Source: Nymphaea colorata (lineage: Eukaryota; Streptophyta; Magnoliopsida; Nymphaeales; Nymphaeaceae). From it: a stretch of 64,000 nt of DNA. Under the pieces are notes generated by a model, which saw only the letters and a program-made list of their open reading frames with translations, ran no database searches and was not told the origin of the DNA. The position numbers were made by a program, and so were the translations under genes. The stretch lies in NCBI RefSeq assembly GCF_008831285.2, contig NC_045140.1, positions 21,636,370 to 21,700,369 on the forward strand, given 5' to 3'. How positions within the stretch are numbered: the stretch's first letter is position 1; every line of letters starts with the position of its first letter. Positions 11,481-28,499 of the stretch are shown one piece after another.

Positions 11481-12650
11481 CCTTAAAATCTGTTGTAATT
11501 AATCATCTCTGAAGCACTTGCAGCAACGGTTGATGAAAAACCCATTATTGCAAGTGACTTTGATGTTGACCGCATTCCTATCAATTTCTTGGACTGCTAG
11601 AAGACTTTGTTGAAGAACCCAAGCTTCTTCAGTGGCTCTGGCTGCATCACTCCAGCAGGCGATACCAAATATATAATGCCCACTACTCTCCCTAAGAAGA
11701 GCAGCCACATCCTTGCTATCTTTGTTTTGGCAAACTGCAATGTGAGAGGGAGCCACTTTTCCCCCATGCTTTGTTGCTCCATTTTCAAATGTGCCAAAGG
11801 ATTATGTGCAACAAATTCTTCCAGCACTTGAAGAGGACTTTATGCGAGAGGTCCACCATACTAGAGTGTCTTTAATCTGAACTTCTTGATAACTAACTCC
11901 CACAGACTTTTAGCTTCTTTGCAATGGAGGAAGACATGGTTGATATCTTCTTGAGCCCTTTTGCAAATATAACATTTGGAGGTAAGGTAGAGTCCATGCT
12001 TATGAGCTCTAGCATCAACATGAAGGTGACCTTCAACTGCCAGGTAGGTTGTCCATGCAGCACGGGGAGGGCTCCAACATTCCAAATGACATTCCTCCAC
12101 TGCTGAGTGTAACTATTATCTAGCAGCATGTCCCATATATGATGTCTTGAGAGCGGCCGGAAACTGCAGTCCACCCATTCAAGTGTATCCTGTCGACTAT
12201 CCTCAAGCATCGGGAGGTGCATGGGAATGCTCATAGAGTCAAGGAACATATGGACATAGGTTTCCTGATCAGCAAATGACTCCTTAATAGTGCAGTTCAT
12301 GGTATCCTGAATAAGCGGCCAACTAGTAGGTGAGATCATATTGGCGATGATGACACCATTCCACCGGTCACGCCAAAACTTGACTCTTGAGTCATTGTTG
12401 ACTCTCCAATGAACTTGAGATTCAATTAACTGCCAACATTTGATTACTCGCTTCCATAAGCTAGATTTGCTCCCACTGAGTTTGTACTCCCACAGACTTT
12501 TTTTTGTTAGATATTTGGCCCTAACAAGATCAACCCAAAGTGAGTCCTGCGTGATAGCTTTGACCCGAAAAAACAGAAATTAGCCCTATTGATGTCCACC
12601 ATGCGCGAAAGCCCTACTCTACCCTCCACCTTTGGTTTGCAAAGAGCATT
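11480..12650 (-). mobile_element. Decayed LINE (non-LTR) 3' part: RT end, zf-RVT, RNase H-like
   Basis: Read on the minus strand, the order from 12650 down matches the end of a plant L1-type ORF2. First is LCKPKVEGRVGLSRM with an asparagine-rich run, the end of the reverse transcriptase. Next is SLWKRVIKCWQ and WRVNNDSRVKFWRDRWNG. Then comes the zinc-binding domain CYICKRAQEDINHVFLHC with a following SLW. Last is an RNase H-like segment (DVAALLRESSGHYIFGIA). Several frameshifts and stops separate these pieces, so the element is dead. The catalytic core of the RT is absent. It may belong to the same family as the 5' LINE remnant at 30.9-32.75 kb, but the two do not overlap in content. Confidence 0.85.
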
Positions 12651-15290
12651 TCTTTTATTGATCAGTTCTAGATATTTAGACATCTAGGAACATCTTGTAG
12701 AAACTCGTTATCTTACACCTGAATTGATTACTTTGGAGGAATGAGGCATAGGTAAACTGATTAGGTAGGTTCAGTCAAAGTAAAGGGCCGTGGATGGGAG
12801 GGCTGCATGCGTACGATTGGATCAGGTCCAAATGGGCTTAAGATCTAAACGAATATGTCAAGTCCTTTTGAGGGTGTTGGGCAGTCCAATCAATTTGGCT
12901 CAAAAAATAAAATGAAGTATATTTTCATTGTCTTGTCCCCCAATTTTGATATACATTCTTATTTTATCGGCACTCCCCACTTCCACCTGACGCAGCCCCC
13001 AATGACCCGGTCGACTACCATTCTAAGAGGCATCGGGCTGGGAGATGCCTCCCCCTTCCTCTTCGTGCCCTTTTTCGATGGCTCCTCCTCCTGCGGTCGT
13101 TGGCAGTGCCGCGGGGCCTCCGCTGGCTGGAAAATAGTTGATCCATCCATATGGGTGCACAAGGTAAAGGATCAACTTGAAGCTGAACTGATAATTTAAT
13201 TGAATAACTCAAACGTGTCCGGGTGTGTAAAGGTAAATGTGATTCGAATCTGATTTGTTTGACATATCTATTAGTCCAAGGTTTATCTCATACAACTGGT
13301 TTTTGGCCATAATCAAATATGAATGAGTGGGTTTGCATGTGCATCCGATGCACTCAATGTAAATATGTAACATTTCTAATTTAAACTAAAAATATGAGAT
13401 TATCATTTCCTTTCCACGTTGTTTTCTGCCTTGGCAAGCACAATGTCTCAAAATTTTTGTCCCTTTTCCGGTGCGCTCTAAGCTCCCATATTTTGGGAAG
13501 TAATGGGATACAGAGCCATCATCTGAGCTTTTCCCTTTTTTGTTTTTTCGCCTCCAACGCGAATAGATCACGTTAGATGTTTATGACACTTGGAAAAATT
13601 AGATTTCGTTCAAATTCCGGAAATATTTAGCTTTGATGTTGATTTTGGATTTAGTAATGTCCGGCCCCTAACGTTGTGTTGTGAGCAAAAGGAAATCTGA
13701 TTTCCTTTCGGCAGAGTTTGATTAGTGGGTGAAATTTTTCCATTGCATGATTCGGGATTCGAATTATTTCAGGGTAAATTTCTTCTTTCGATAAGGAGAT
13801 TTTAGGTCTATACAATTTGTTTTCAAATCCTTAATTATCTGTCTTGAAAGCTATCTACCGCCCTTTTTTGGATGTTCTTTCCTTTCCTCTAATATTACAA
13901 GTGAAAGTTTTGCCTAGAAACTTTGCAAAAAATGTGGGATTTTGGAATATTAAACCCCAACGCGGATAGATCACATCAAATGTTCAGAAGCCTCGGAATG
14001 TGTTAAACTTTAATAGTAGTTGACCAGTAGATTTAACCTCCGAATGTGTTAAAACTTTAATAGTAGGTATAGATTCAAGAGCAGTGCTCTGCGATAAGAA
14101 GCATGAGGTAAACGAATGTGATAGACTGGCGGTCGCAGAGGATAAAACAGCTTAGCTTTGCCCTTATAAGAATCAAGAGACGTTCATTTCAATGCTCAAC
14201 CAATCCCCTTAGGGAAGCATGGGCAAATGGCAGTATTATGGTTCCCATGTAAGAATGTCAATGGATTGGATTCAGAGCGAATATTTGATTGAAATAATTA
14301 AAAAAGGGTGGATATGAAAAAAAACAAGAAAATAAAAATTAACATCTGAAGAAGAAATTGAATTGGATTCTGATTTCAGAGATGACGTTCAATCAGATTC
14401 GATTCGGGTTTAAATTAATACTGATTAGTTTCACATTCAGGTTTAGATTTGACTCCATTTTTAAACAAGCGTCCTGTTTCTGACAACCATTCATTTTAAA
14501 AGCAAGTTCTCCGCATATCATATTCGGATCCGATTGTGTATTTGAAAGTTGGATTCAAGTTCATATATGAAAACAAAAGTCTGCAAAAACGTGAAAACAA
14601 GCGAGATTATTACTAGTTTTATTTAGGGATATTATTATGAGTATGAAAGTGACAAAAGCGAGTTATACCGTCACGGGAATGAACGTAGAAATCTTTAAAA
14701 CTTGATGAAGAAATTTGTTCAAATTGGATTTTATTTTAACTTTTAAGAAATGGAATTTGGTTCGATGCGTATTTAATTTTAGATTAATATCTAATGAATT
14801 AATAAGCATCAAAATGACCAATTAAGTTTTCACATATCGAGTATCCATTCATTTTGAAAATGGGTTCTTAACATACAAAATCGATTTCAAATAGGATTCG
14901 ATTGTGAATTTAAAAGACATATTAAAAATATGCTTCAAAATATTTTCCATCTTCGGTTTTGGAACCAAATCCTTTTCCAAAAATAATGAGAATCGGGACC
15001 ATCTAATAAAATTAGTGTTGCTTTTAAACTGGAAAATATAAAAACTTGAACATTTTAAACATTCAAGGAAAATAGAATAAAAGCGAAAAGTAGACAACTA
15101 GAAATTACTATTTGCAGGTATTGGTCCGAATCAACTGATTATCATTTTCTCAGCACCGTCGGCCTCCCTATTTATCATATCAGTCCCTAACTGACAAGTG
15201 CGGGCATTTTTTGGTAAAGCAATAAGGATTTTAAGGAACCCTAATCCTGCTTTCAAGGTGATGTTTCTCATGGTGGAGTTTGAAGAGGAT
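12651..15290. other. Long intergenic stretch with dispersed-repeat sequence
   Basis: No gene recognised. 14230-15060 holds at least two diverged copies of a segment with attcattttgaaaatggg and cttaacatac (about 14485 and 14845). A third copy is near 29370. This points to a dispersed repeat family of unknown class. Remaining ORFs are short and lack motifs. Confidence 0.4.
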
Positions 15291-15740
15291 CCAACAGATG
15301 GATGCAGGAGCCTTGTATTGGCACTCAACAACTTCTTGGAGAAGAAGTGTTCCCTCATTCTGATAAAACTGTTGGTAAGCTTCAAGAATTAAGGGTTTAA
15401 ACGCATTATCTGTCTTTCTTTTTGTTCATTTGTTGAAAAGGAGTCGCCTTTTACTATTTTGGTGCTAACTTTATCGTTCCTTCTTCCATTCGAATTTTTA
15501 TTTTTTAGTATCATGTTTCTATTGATACAAATCCCAGTGCCCTCCGCGTATCCAAAAGTAATGGGACTCCCGTACCAAGCAATACCAACAAATGAACAAA
15601 AACAAAGACAGATAATGCGTTTAAACCCTTAATTCTTGAAGCTTACCAACAGTTTTATCAGAATGAGGGAACACTTCTTCTGCAGGAAGTTGTTGAGTGC
15701 CAAGACAAGGCTCCTTTCCAGCAAAGCATCCATCTGTTGG
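15291..15740. repeat. Large inverted repeat, arms about 150 bp, loop about 150 bp
   Basis: Arm 1 (15291-15435) and arm 2 (15586-15740) are near-perfect reverse complements. Both carry cagatggatgc, cactcaacaacttc, gtgttccctcattctgat, taccaacagttttatcag (in complement) and gggtttaaacgcattatctg. A gap of about ten bases and a handful of mismatches separate them. The spacer 15436-15585 is unique. If transcribed, the RNA would fold into a long hairpin. No coding motif is recognisable. Confidence 0.9.
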
Positions 15741-17430
15741 AAAGACATAGAGTAACACGAAAGTCTTTGTCACATGATCTGAACACTTCAAATTGCAAAT
15801 GAAGATCACAAAACCCGCAGTCCAATGATGTTTCGTCTTTGAAGGCTCATTGACTGTGTAATACTCAAAATGCACTTAACATGTGTTATTTTTACATTAA
15901 ATCTTGGGTTATTGCTTGAAACATGACTAAAACATTTCTAACCCAAAAAAGAATAAAATGTATTCATTAGTTTTTAATGCCATTTTAAAGTTATAAAAGA
16001 CCATATGATTAATTCATCTTTAACTTTTCCATTATCGTAAAAATATGTAAAAGGACATTAAGTATCTTTTCAAAATGAAATATATTTATCATATATATAT
16101 TTTTAAATTCTATTGTGACACTTTGTGGGTCTGCCAAGCTGCCCACATGGGTGGAGATCAATCTTCAGAATTTGAATCCAAATGTTTCAATTGGTTTTCG
16201 GAGTCAATTTCAACAGTCAAACGCCAACACACAAGAATGTGCATGCTACCAAGGAAGATGCAACTGGAAACAATTCTACAGGTGGTTTTATAATTTCAAC
16301 AGCCAAATCGGATCGCCCGATCCTAATGGTCAAACCCAACTGTTTTTCAACTATGTGTGAAAAGAATTGAAGCACTGGTGCGCATCGGCTTTGCTCTTCT
16401 TTAGCAGAAAAATCCACGAAAAACCTGAATAAATTGTCCATGATCAACAAAAAGTATCCATAACCATCAGTTCCAGGTTTGCTTCCCAGGCATCCATATG
16501 ACTAACATCTAAAACTTTTGAGGCATGAAAATTGGGTAATCGATCGATTTGGCTGTGGTTTTAATAATCGGACAACATGCTTCATTAAAATTTGAATCCG
16601 AATATGTGATTATCCTTTAAACCAACGTTAGTTGGGAGATGATCAATAGATTTTTTGGGGAGCAATTCATCCTTTCTCTCCTTCGGATCTGACCAGCGAA
16701 TTGATGTGCACTTTTTTCCATCAGATGAACTCTGAATTTCTCAAGAACATCTCACATCCACTCGATCAGATGAGGAGCTCTGCCTCTTCAATGTGCTCTC
16801 GTTTGTCTTTCCTTCTTGCAGATCTAACGCTGTAAGACTGATGTAAATGGCTTCAATGATTGATTACGGGACCTTTTTTCCATCATAAGAAGAGGAGGAT
16901 TGACCATGAAACTCTTTATAAAAAAGATCAAATTAAACAAAAAAGAGCAAGAGGCGTGTAGCATCTTGATTCTTGATTAGTGTTACACTTTAAGAAGAGT
17001 GACCTGATCCGCTATTGTCGAAGACACCAGTCAACCATACCCACCGGAAATTTTGAAACAAAGAGCAATTCAGAGTGGCCCTATAAAGTACTCTCAAAGA
17101 GCGTGCCCTTGAGTAAAGCTACTTGATCCTTATCAACCTTGGATTATATGGCTTCGCTTTTCTCTTTTCTCCCTCTCTTTTGTACTAGTGGAGTTGACGA
17201 TTCCTTAATAAAGAAACAACCAAAGAAGGTTGCATTGGCTTTTTTAATTAGAATAATGAAGTAGTTCGATGATCGGATAAACTCATAGGACAATGTAATA
17301 ATTTCAAAGCTGAATTTGAATCTGAAGCCAGTATCGGACTGAGATCGGACCCCGTTAGAATTCAGTTTTAGAAAACGGAGTCTGAATTTAGGTCTTAATC
17401 TGAATCAGTTAGGTTTCACGTGGATTTTTT
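15741..17430. other. Intergenic, nothing recognised
   Basis: AT-rich. An open stretch at 16115-16360 has overlapping frames on both strands but no family resemblance that I can name. Confidence 0.35.
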
Positions 17431-17441
17431 AAGGTTGTTCA

Positions 17442-17616
17442 GGAAACCGTAACATTATGTTACAGGTTCATGCATCTACCTCAAAAAGTGAGGAAGATTT
17501 AGGAACACTAACATTATGTATGCATCTACCTCAAAAATCTACCTCAAAAAGTTTGGGAGATTTAGGAACACCTTTTTATGCATGAAACCGTACCGTAACA
17601 CAATGTTACAGTTTCC
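17442..17616. mobile_element. Small MITE-like element with terminal inverted repeats
   Basis: The 22 bases at 17442-17463 (GGAAACCGTAACATT then tTGTTAC-type end) are repeated in inverted form at 17595-17616 with two mismatches. The interior holds two copies of gcatctacctcaaaaa and of gatttaggaacac. There are no coding frames. The size of about 175 bp fits a non-autonomous element or solo foldback. No clear target duplication was found, so the class is open. Confidence 0.55.
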
Positions 17617-17619
17617 AAA

Positions 17620-18173
17620 TGGCTCCCGAACACTACATTCCTTCGATACACCAATACCGTTCACTACGCCCTAGACAAAGAAACAGAAAATGTAAAAGAT
17701 ACAAAAATTCCAGGTATCTATAGTAAATGTGAAAAGCAATTGCAATAATTATCCATTAATTAATGGGCTCTTGTAGACTGTAGAGGGTGGCTTAGGTATT
17801 ATGCCATTTGACGTGCAATGATAAAACAACCCAACCAACTGACAATAGACGATGCAGTTTGCCGCACATCATCAATTGATGAGGATCTTACAAACAGCGC
17901 ACTCTACTTTGTAAGAGGCCATACATAGAAAAAGATTCCTATATGGATAAACAAGTTGATGGCTCTGGAATTTGAAAGAAAAACTAGAGCCGATCACGCC
18001 GTGAAAAAAGCTAACAAAAGACAACTGCTGCTCACTGCCACAAAGGTGCTCACCACATGGGGCTTTCCTACTTTCTCTATATACTTCATCAACCAAAACG
18101 ACAACCCAAAGCCACCTCCCCCTTTCTTTCCCTCTCTCTCTCTCACAGAGACACACATTGCCTTCATACGGAC
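17620..18173. other. Intergenic, putative promoter of the fragment at 18174
   Basis: Contains ctctatatac near 18077-18086, a TATA-like box, followed by a CT-rich leader (tctctctctctc) before the ATG at 18174. This arrangement resembles a plant core promoter and 5' UTR. Confidence 0.35.
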
Positions 18174-18741
18174 ATGGAGCCACCACCGTCGCAGACGATC
18201 TCTCATGGAGATGGCGGCAGCAATTTCGAGATTGAAGACGACCAAGACAGGTTAACCGACCAATGGTAAGGATTTACTGCTGCTCTTTCATCCCCTTCTT
18301 GAGTCGTCTCCTTTTCACCAAGAAAATTACTCACTTTCTGTTGTTAATCTGCATCTGTTTTCTTGTTGCGGTCCAGCTGCTCCTGCTGTTACGATTGTAC
18401 GCAGAATCTTTTCGATTACATATGCTGCAATTTCTTCTGATCCGATTGTATTAGTCAGAACTAAAGGGAGCATTTGTCCAACAGATGTATCTTGTTGATG
18501 TCAATGATGACCACCAGACTAATCTGATTTTTGCTTGAAAATTCCTTGAACTTGTTGCAAAAACTTGGTTATCTTTTGCTGTGATGATCAAATTATCTGG
18601 TGAAGGCTACTTTTCTTGAAAGCCTTGCAAGCATCATCTATGGCTTTCGTCACATCCCTTACATTACTGCATATCGGGGGGGCATTCTTGCCAGGGAAGC
18701 AGCACTGTCTAAATTGGCATCTTTTGTACTAGTAACAGCAG
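18174..18741 (+). CDS. Possible partial or decayed gene, product unrecognised
   Basis: A first-exon-like frame runs 18174-18265 (MEPPPSQTISHGDGG through DDQDRLTDQ) and ends at a strong donor (CAATG/gtaagg). It sits about 95 bp downstream of a TATA-like box. A second open segment, 18606-18741, is bounded by aag and by cag/gtcagt. It encodes a non-random peptide (KATFLESLASIIYGFRH then ITAYRGGILAREAALSKL and a hydrophobic end). The phases of the two do not match as drawn, and no later exon was found. Either the join is different or the gene is broken. I do not recognise the family. Confidence 0.3.
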
Positions 18742-21700
18742 GTCAGTTCTTTCTTCCCTATACAAAATTTAGGACGTATATAATAACATCAATTCAAACA
18801 TCTCAGTATTGAAATTGGCAGCAGCATTAAAAGGGGGGAAATGCCATTTATATGTACTTCATAACCTTCTTTACTTCCATTGTCCTTCCTCTCTTTACCA
18901 TCTACACAAATATCCTATCCTTCTCTGTTCCACAGTCTCCTCCGTTTTCCTTCTAGCTGTGTAGGCCACAAACTTTTGCTTGGAAACAGGAACATGCCTT
19001 ACCCTTATCTTGTTTTTTCTTCTTACCGTTTTTTCCCTCCAAGCCAAGCAAGAAGGGTGTATTTAGATTAGTTGTAGACCAAAGAGACATGAAATCGGTC
19101 GACGTTGGCAATCTTGAAGTAAGGAAGCAGTCAATTTTTTATTTTTTACGTTTAAAATGAAGTAAAATCATTTGAGTTCTACTAAATGTTCACGGGAAAC
19201 TGATAATTTAAAAATTTATATCAGCTAGTCTCTTTTTTGGTGAGGGGCTAATGCCATACTCATTGCCTGTATTGGTCGATACTGGTGAAAGGAGCAACAT
19301 TACCTGGAAAAATTCCTGCGGGCAGGCGCTACAATTTGAACGAGCATTTTGGATCATTTGCGTCCACAATTCAATCTTCCAGATGTTTAAAATTGGCAGA
19401 GGCTGTTCTTGCTTTTGGAAGAGAAATTTTTTTTGGGTAGGGTTTGAGTACTTAAGAACTACATACCAGTACCGGGTGCCTTTTTGGTGGAATTTCTGTT
19501 CTACCTTCCATTTATTTGATTTCATTAGAGTTTTGTTCTTCGTGTTGAGAAATTAACAGGTAAAAATTTTCTTCCAGCATAGTGCTAAAGTTCTATAATG
19601 GCTCCAAAACTGTCCGCACTAAAGTTTAGTGTATGTCTTTGTCTGTAACTGAAACTTTCCACCGAATTTGAACTAAGTTTAATCTCTAGTAAAGTTCCAT
19701 CCATTCAAATGGGCCATTAAGATTCCATTTGAATGTCTGTGAAATAAATTAACAGAAAAGCTTTTACCTTCATGGACCGCGTGCCACAAAGGCATTCAGC
19801 GGAAAAGAAATCGACATGTGGTGGCCACTGACCAACTGGAATTCAAATCCGATAAAAATTTCCCCAATTCCGACCAATCCATGCCCCTCAGCTGATCAGC
19901 CACGTTTTCAAATCGGTGAAATTTTTGTCCTGAACTTTCCTAGGACCAGCAGTAAAACTTTACAGATCTTCTTGGACAGCCAGCATTCAAAAATCTGTCC
20001 CATATTCCTAAATAACGAATACCTTAACTAGCTAAAGATTTGAAGAGGCGCCTTTATCCTCATGTTTCGCGCATTCTCTCGACCTTATTCAAAGTGCAAG
20101 TTTTGGAAATGCATAAATGGCAGATATGTGACGCTTTTATTTGCTTAGCTATTAAAATTTTTAACAAGCATCCTTCCACGAGCCAACTTAGGTTATATAT
20201 ATATTTGGCTTAGATAACAGATCCAGAAGGCCTTCAAATGAAAGGATACAAAGCTCATTTTCACGACGTGTTTGAATGGATCGATAGAATATCAAAAGAC
20301 ATTGTTCCAAGTTCTAAGGATACCTCATCTCACGAACCGGACATGATGAGCCTTTCCCCTTAGTTTCCGTTCCAACTCATTTCAAAAACTTGCCCAAGCT
20401 TTTTGAGGAGACGATCTTTATCTCGGTTAGTTACACGATCGAGCTTAATGAAAGAAAAATTTCCCTAGCATGCGAACACGCTCAAGGTGTTATCTTAGCC
20501 TGTGATTGGGACATTCCAGTTTGTCGGTTTCTCCGCATTCAAAAAAGCGGACAAGTAAATCAATCTGATGGCTTTCACGGGCCGCGCTGTTTGTTAGCGT
20601 GCGTGCCGCAAACTTGGTGAGTTTTGTCCCTTGCAACCAACGAACCTGTGATAAGTATAGACAGCAAGATGGGAACATTCACCACGGCCACGGGCGGTTT
20701 AAGTTTTAGCAAAAGAGACCTGGGATGAGAGCCTTTGTCACACATACCCTCGTCAGCGAAGATAGGTCCTAAGTGCTTGAATTTGCCCAAAAGATGAAAG
20801 CCATGACATTCAAATTTCGGCTGCTTTTCTAACAGGCAAAGTCCAACAACCGCACCAAGCTCTTAAGATCAATGTAGGTTTTATCCTTATGAATGAGCTA
20901 CACACAAGGTACCCATATAGGATAACCTTTACGATCGGCTTGCTAAAATGTCGTTTCTTCTTTTCCTTTTTTTTTTTTAGGTTACAACTGCTCTACCTGC
21001 TTTCTGTTCATGAGTCACGAGGCCACAGGCAAAAACAATGGCATGCAAAATGCCAAGACATGATGCAAAATTTCGCAAGCATGGGAATGGTTTTCTTAGT
21101 CTTAGTCTTCGATGGTTTTTCTCATTTTCAAATACTTTGTATCGATATATTGACTAGAAAAATCATGCATGCAGATATCATGTACATGATAAAGAACATT
21201 CCCTCCTACCGAGAATTTCGGTTCATATAGGCTCCAAGGAGTTAGTTTTTTGGGTGCCTACAAAAGAGCTTTATTGCTTTTTTACTTTCATTAGGACAAC
21301 GTCACCAATTTTTCGGTAGCAGGTGATTATTCTCCACCTTATGATTAAATAGTTCGTATTTCAGCCACTGACGCAAGTTTTTGGGTCTGATGGCCTGGCA
21401 TAGTGGGTTCCGGCCGAGACCGTTGAACATGGAGCCAGGTTAAAACTCCCACGGGCGTCAACTTCATCCACAAGCCTAGGCACTCCTGTGGTTGGGGAAG
21501 TTTAAGAAAGAGCAATTCTACGGCTGCACCATTCGACGGCTTAGGAGTTAGGACTCACCTTTCCTCTCACTCAACCAGAAGCTATCACAAGATTCTAGAC
21601 ATGATTCGTCTATCATGTTCATTTCTGATCAAACCAAGCTCCCAAATGGTTCCATAACCTCATGGGTAGCCGGGCTGGCTGGTGAATGTAAGAGGCGGAT

Positions 21701-22646
21701 TAGCAGACCAAGTCATCATGGATGTCCCAAGTTGGAATATCGCAGGTAAGGTTTAGATATGGTTCATGCATTCTCATGCTAAGAACAAAATTTGATTGAA
21801 ACCTGATTTGCGTTGTAGCTTTATTTGCGTCGCTTCCGTTGCTGAGACCTACCCTGGTTGAGGGCAACATATGAATCTCTCATCGAATGGCCCTGACGAG
21901 GGGCTTTCAGCCTTTGAAGTTTGAGTACAATTGGCCGGGTACGATGCTTCGTCCCTACAACTCCAGCAAGCGGACGAAATGCGGCAGACCCATTTCCAGC
22001 CAAGCAAGCACAAGGACGAAGTACAGCTCAGGTGATCCAGATTTATTACCTTGTGCATGTGAATCGCCATCAGAATCCCATACTTTAGTTCCATGAGGAC
22101 CACATACTCGGTCACAGCCTCTGGTTGATGGATGGTGCATGAAAACACCAGGCTGCTTGATGTCGACGGCCACAGGGAATTATTCCACTAAAGTAGAGGG
22201 CTGCACCCAACCAAAATTCGTTCAGGACCGTCCCTTCAAGCAGCAGCTCTCTCTCTCTCTAACATCCCGAGTTTAAACGCTCCACTTCTCTCTTTCTTCG
22301 CTCTTTTTCCTCCTACAATGGCTGCTTTCAGTTGCAAGGGCATTAAAACCGTTGTAAAATTTTAGTAACGCCGAGAACACAAATTTGGATCGCGAACCTG
22401 AACATATAAGTTCAACGTGACGGAAAGGTAACACAACTTATCAAGGTACTACAACAATCAAGTGAAATTCCAATATAAAAAAATCGATCTTCCAAAATTC
22501 AACAAACAAGTGTCCCTGGAAGAGGGAAATTCCACGGACATCCATAAACATGATAGAATGATGATACTCTGCAATGTAGGTGAAAAACGACATATACTTC
22601 ACGGACAGTATGAGCCAAGATAACCCCAAATAATATCGAACAGCAG
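18742..22646. other. Long gene-poor stretch
   Basis: No convincing coding exon, RNA gene or terminal repeats. Open frames near 19251, 20390, 20889 and 21849 are short, lack motifs and have no splice context. The interval next to 22647 is the 3' UTR side of the SerRS gene. Confidence 0.4.
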
Positions 22647-28404
<5,758 letters not shown>

Positions 28405-28477
28405 CCTGTGAGAAGAGAAGGAGAGGAAGGGAGAGAACCTTGCCTTGGCTTCTTAATTCTCAAACCCAACCCCCTCC

Positions 28478-28492
28478 AAACCCTAACCCTAG
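28478..28492 (-). promoter_or_regulatory. Telo-box-like element upstream of SerRS
   Basis: aaaccctaaccctag, two telomere-type units, lies 74-88 bp upstream of the SerRS ATG, in the 5' UTR or promoter. Telo-boxes are common near the starts of plant translation-machinery genes. A tttcccgcg E2F-like site is nearby at about 28526. Function is inferred. Confidence 0.5.
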
Positions 28493-28499
28493 CTTTTTA

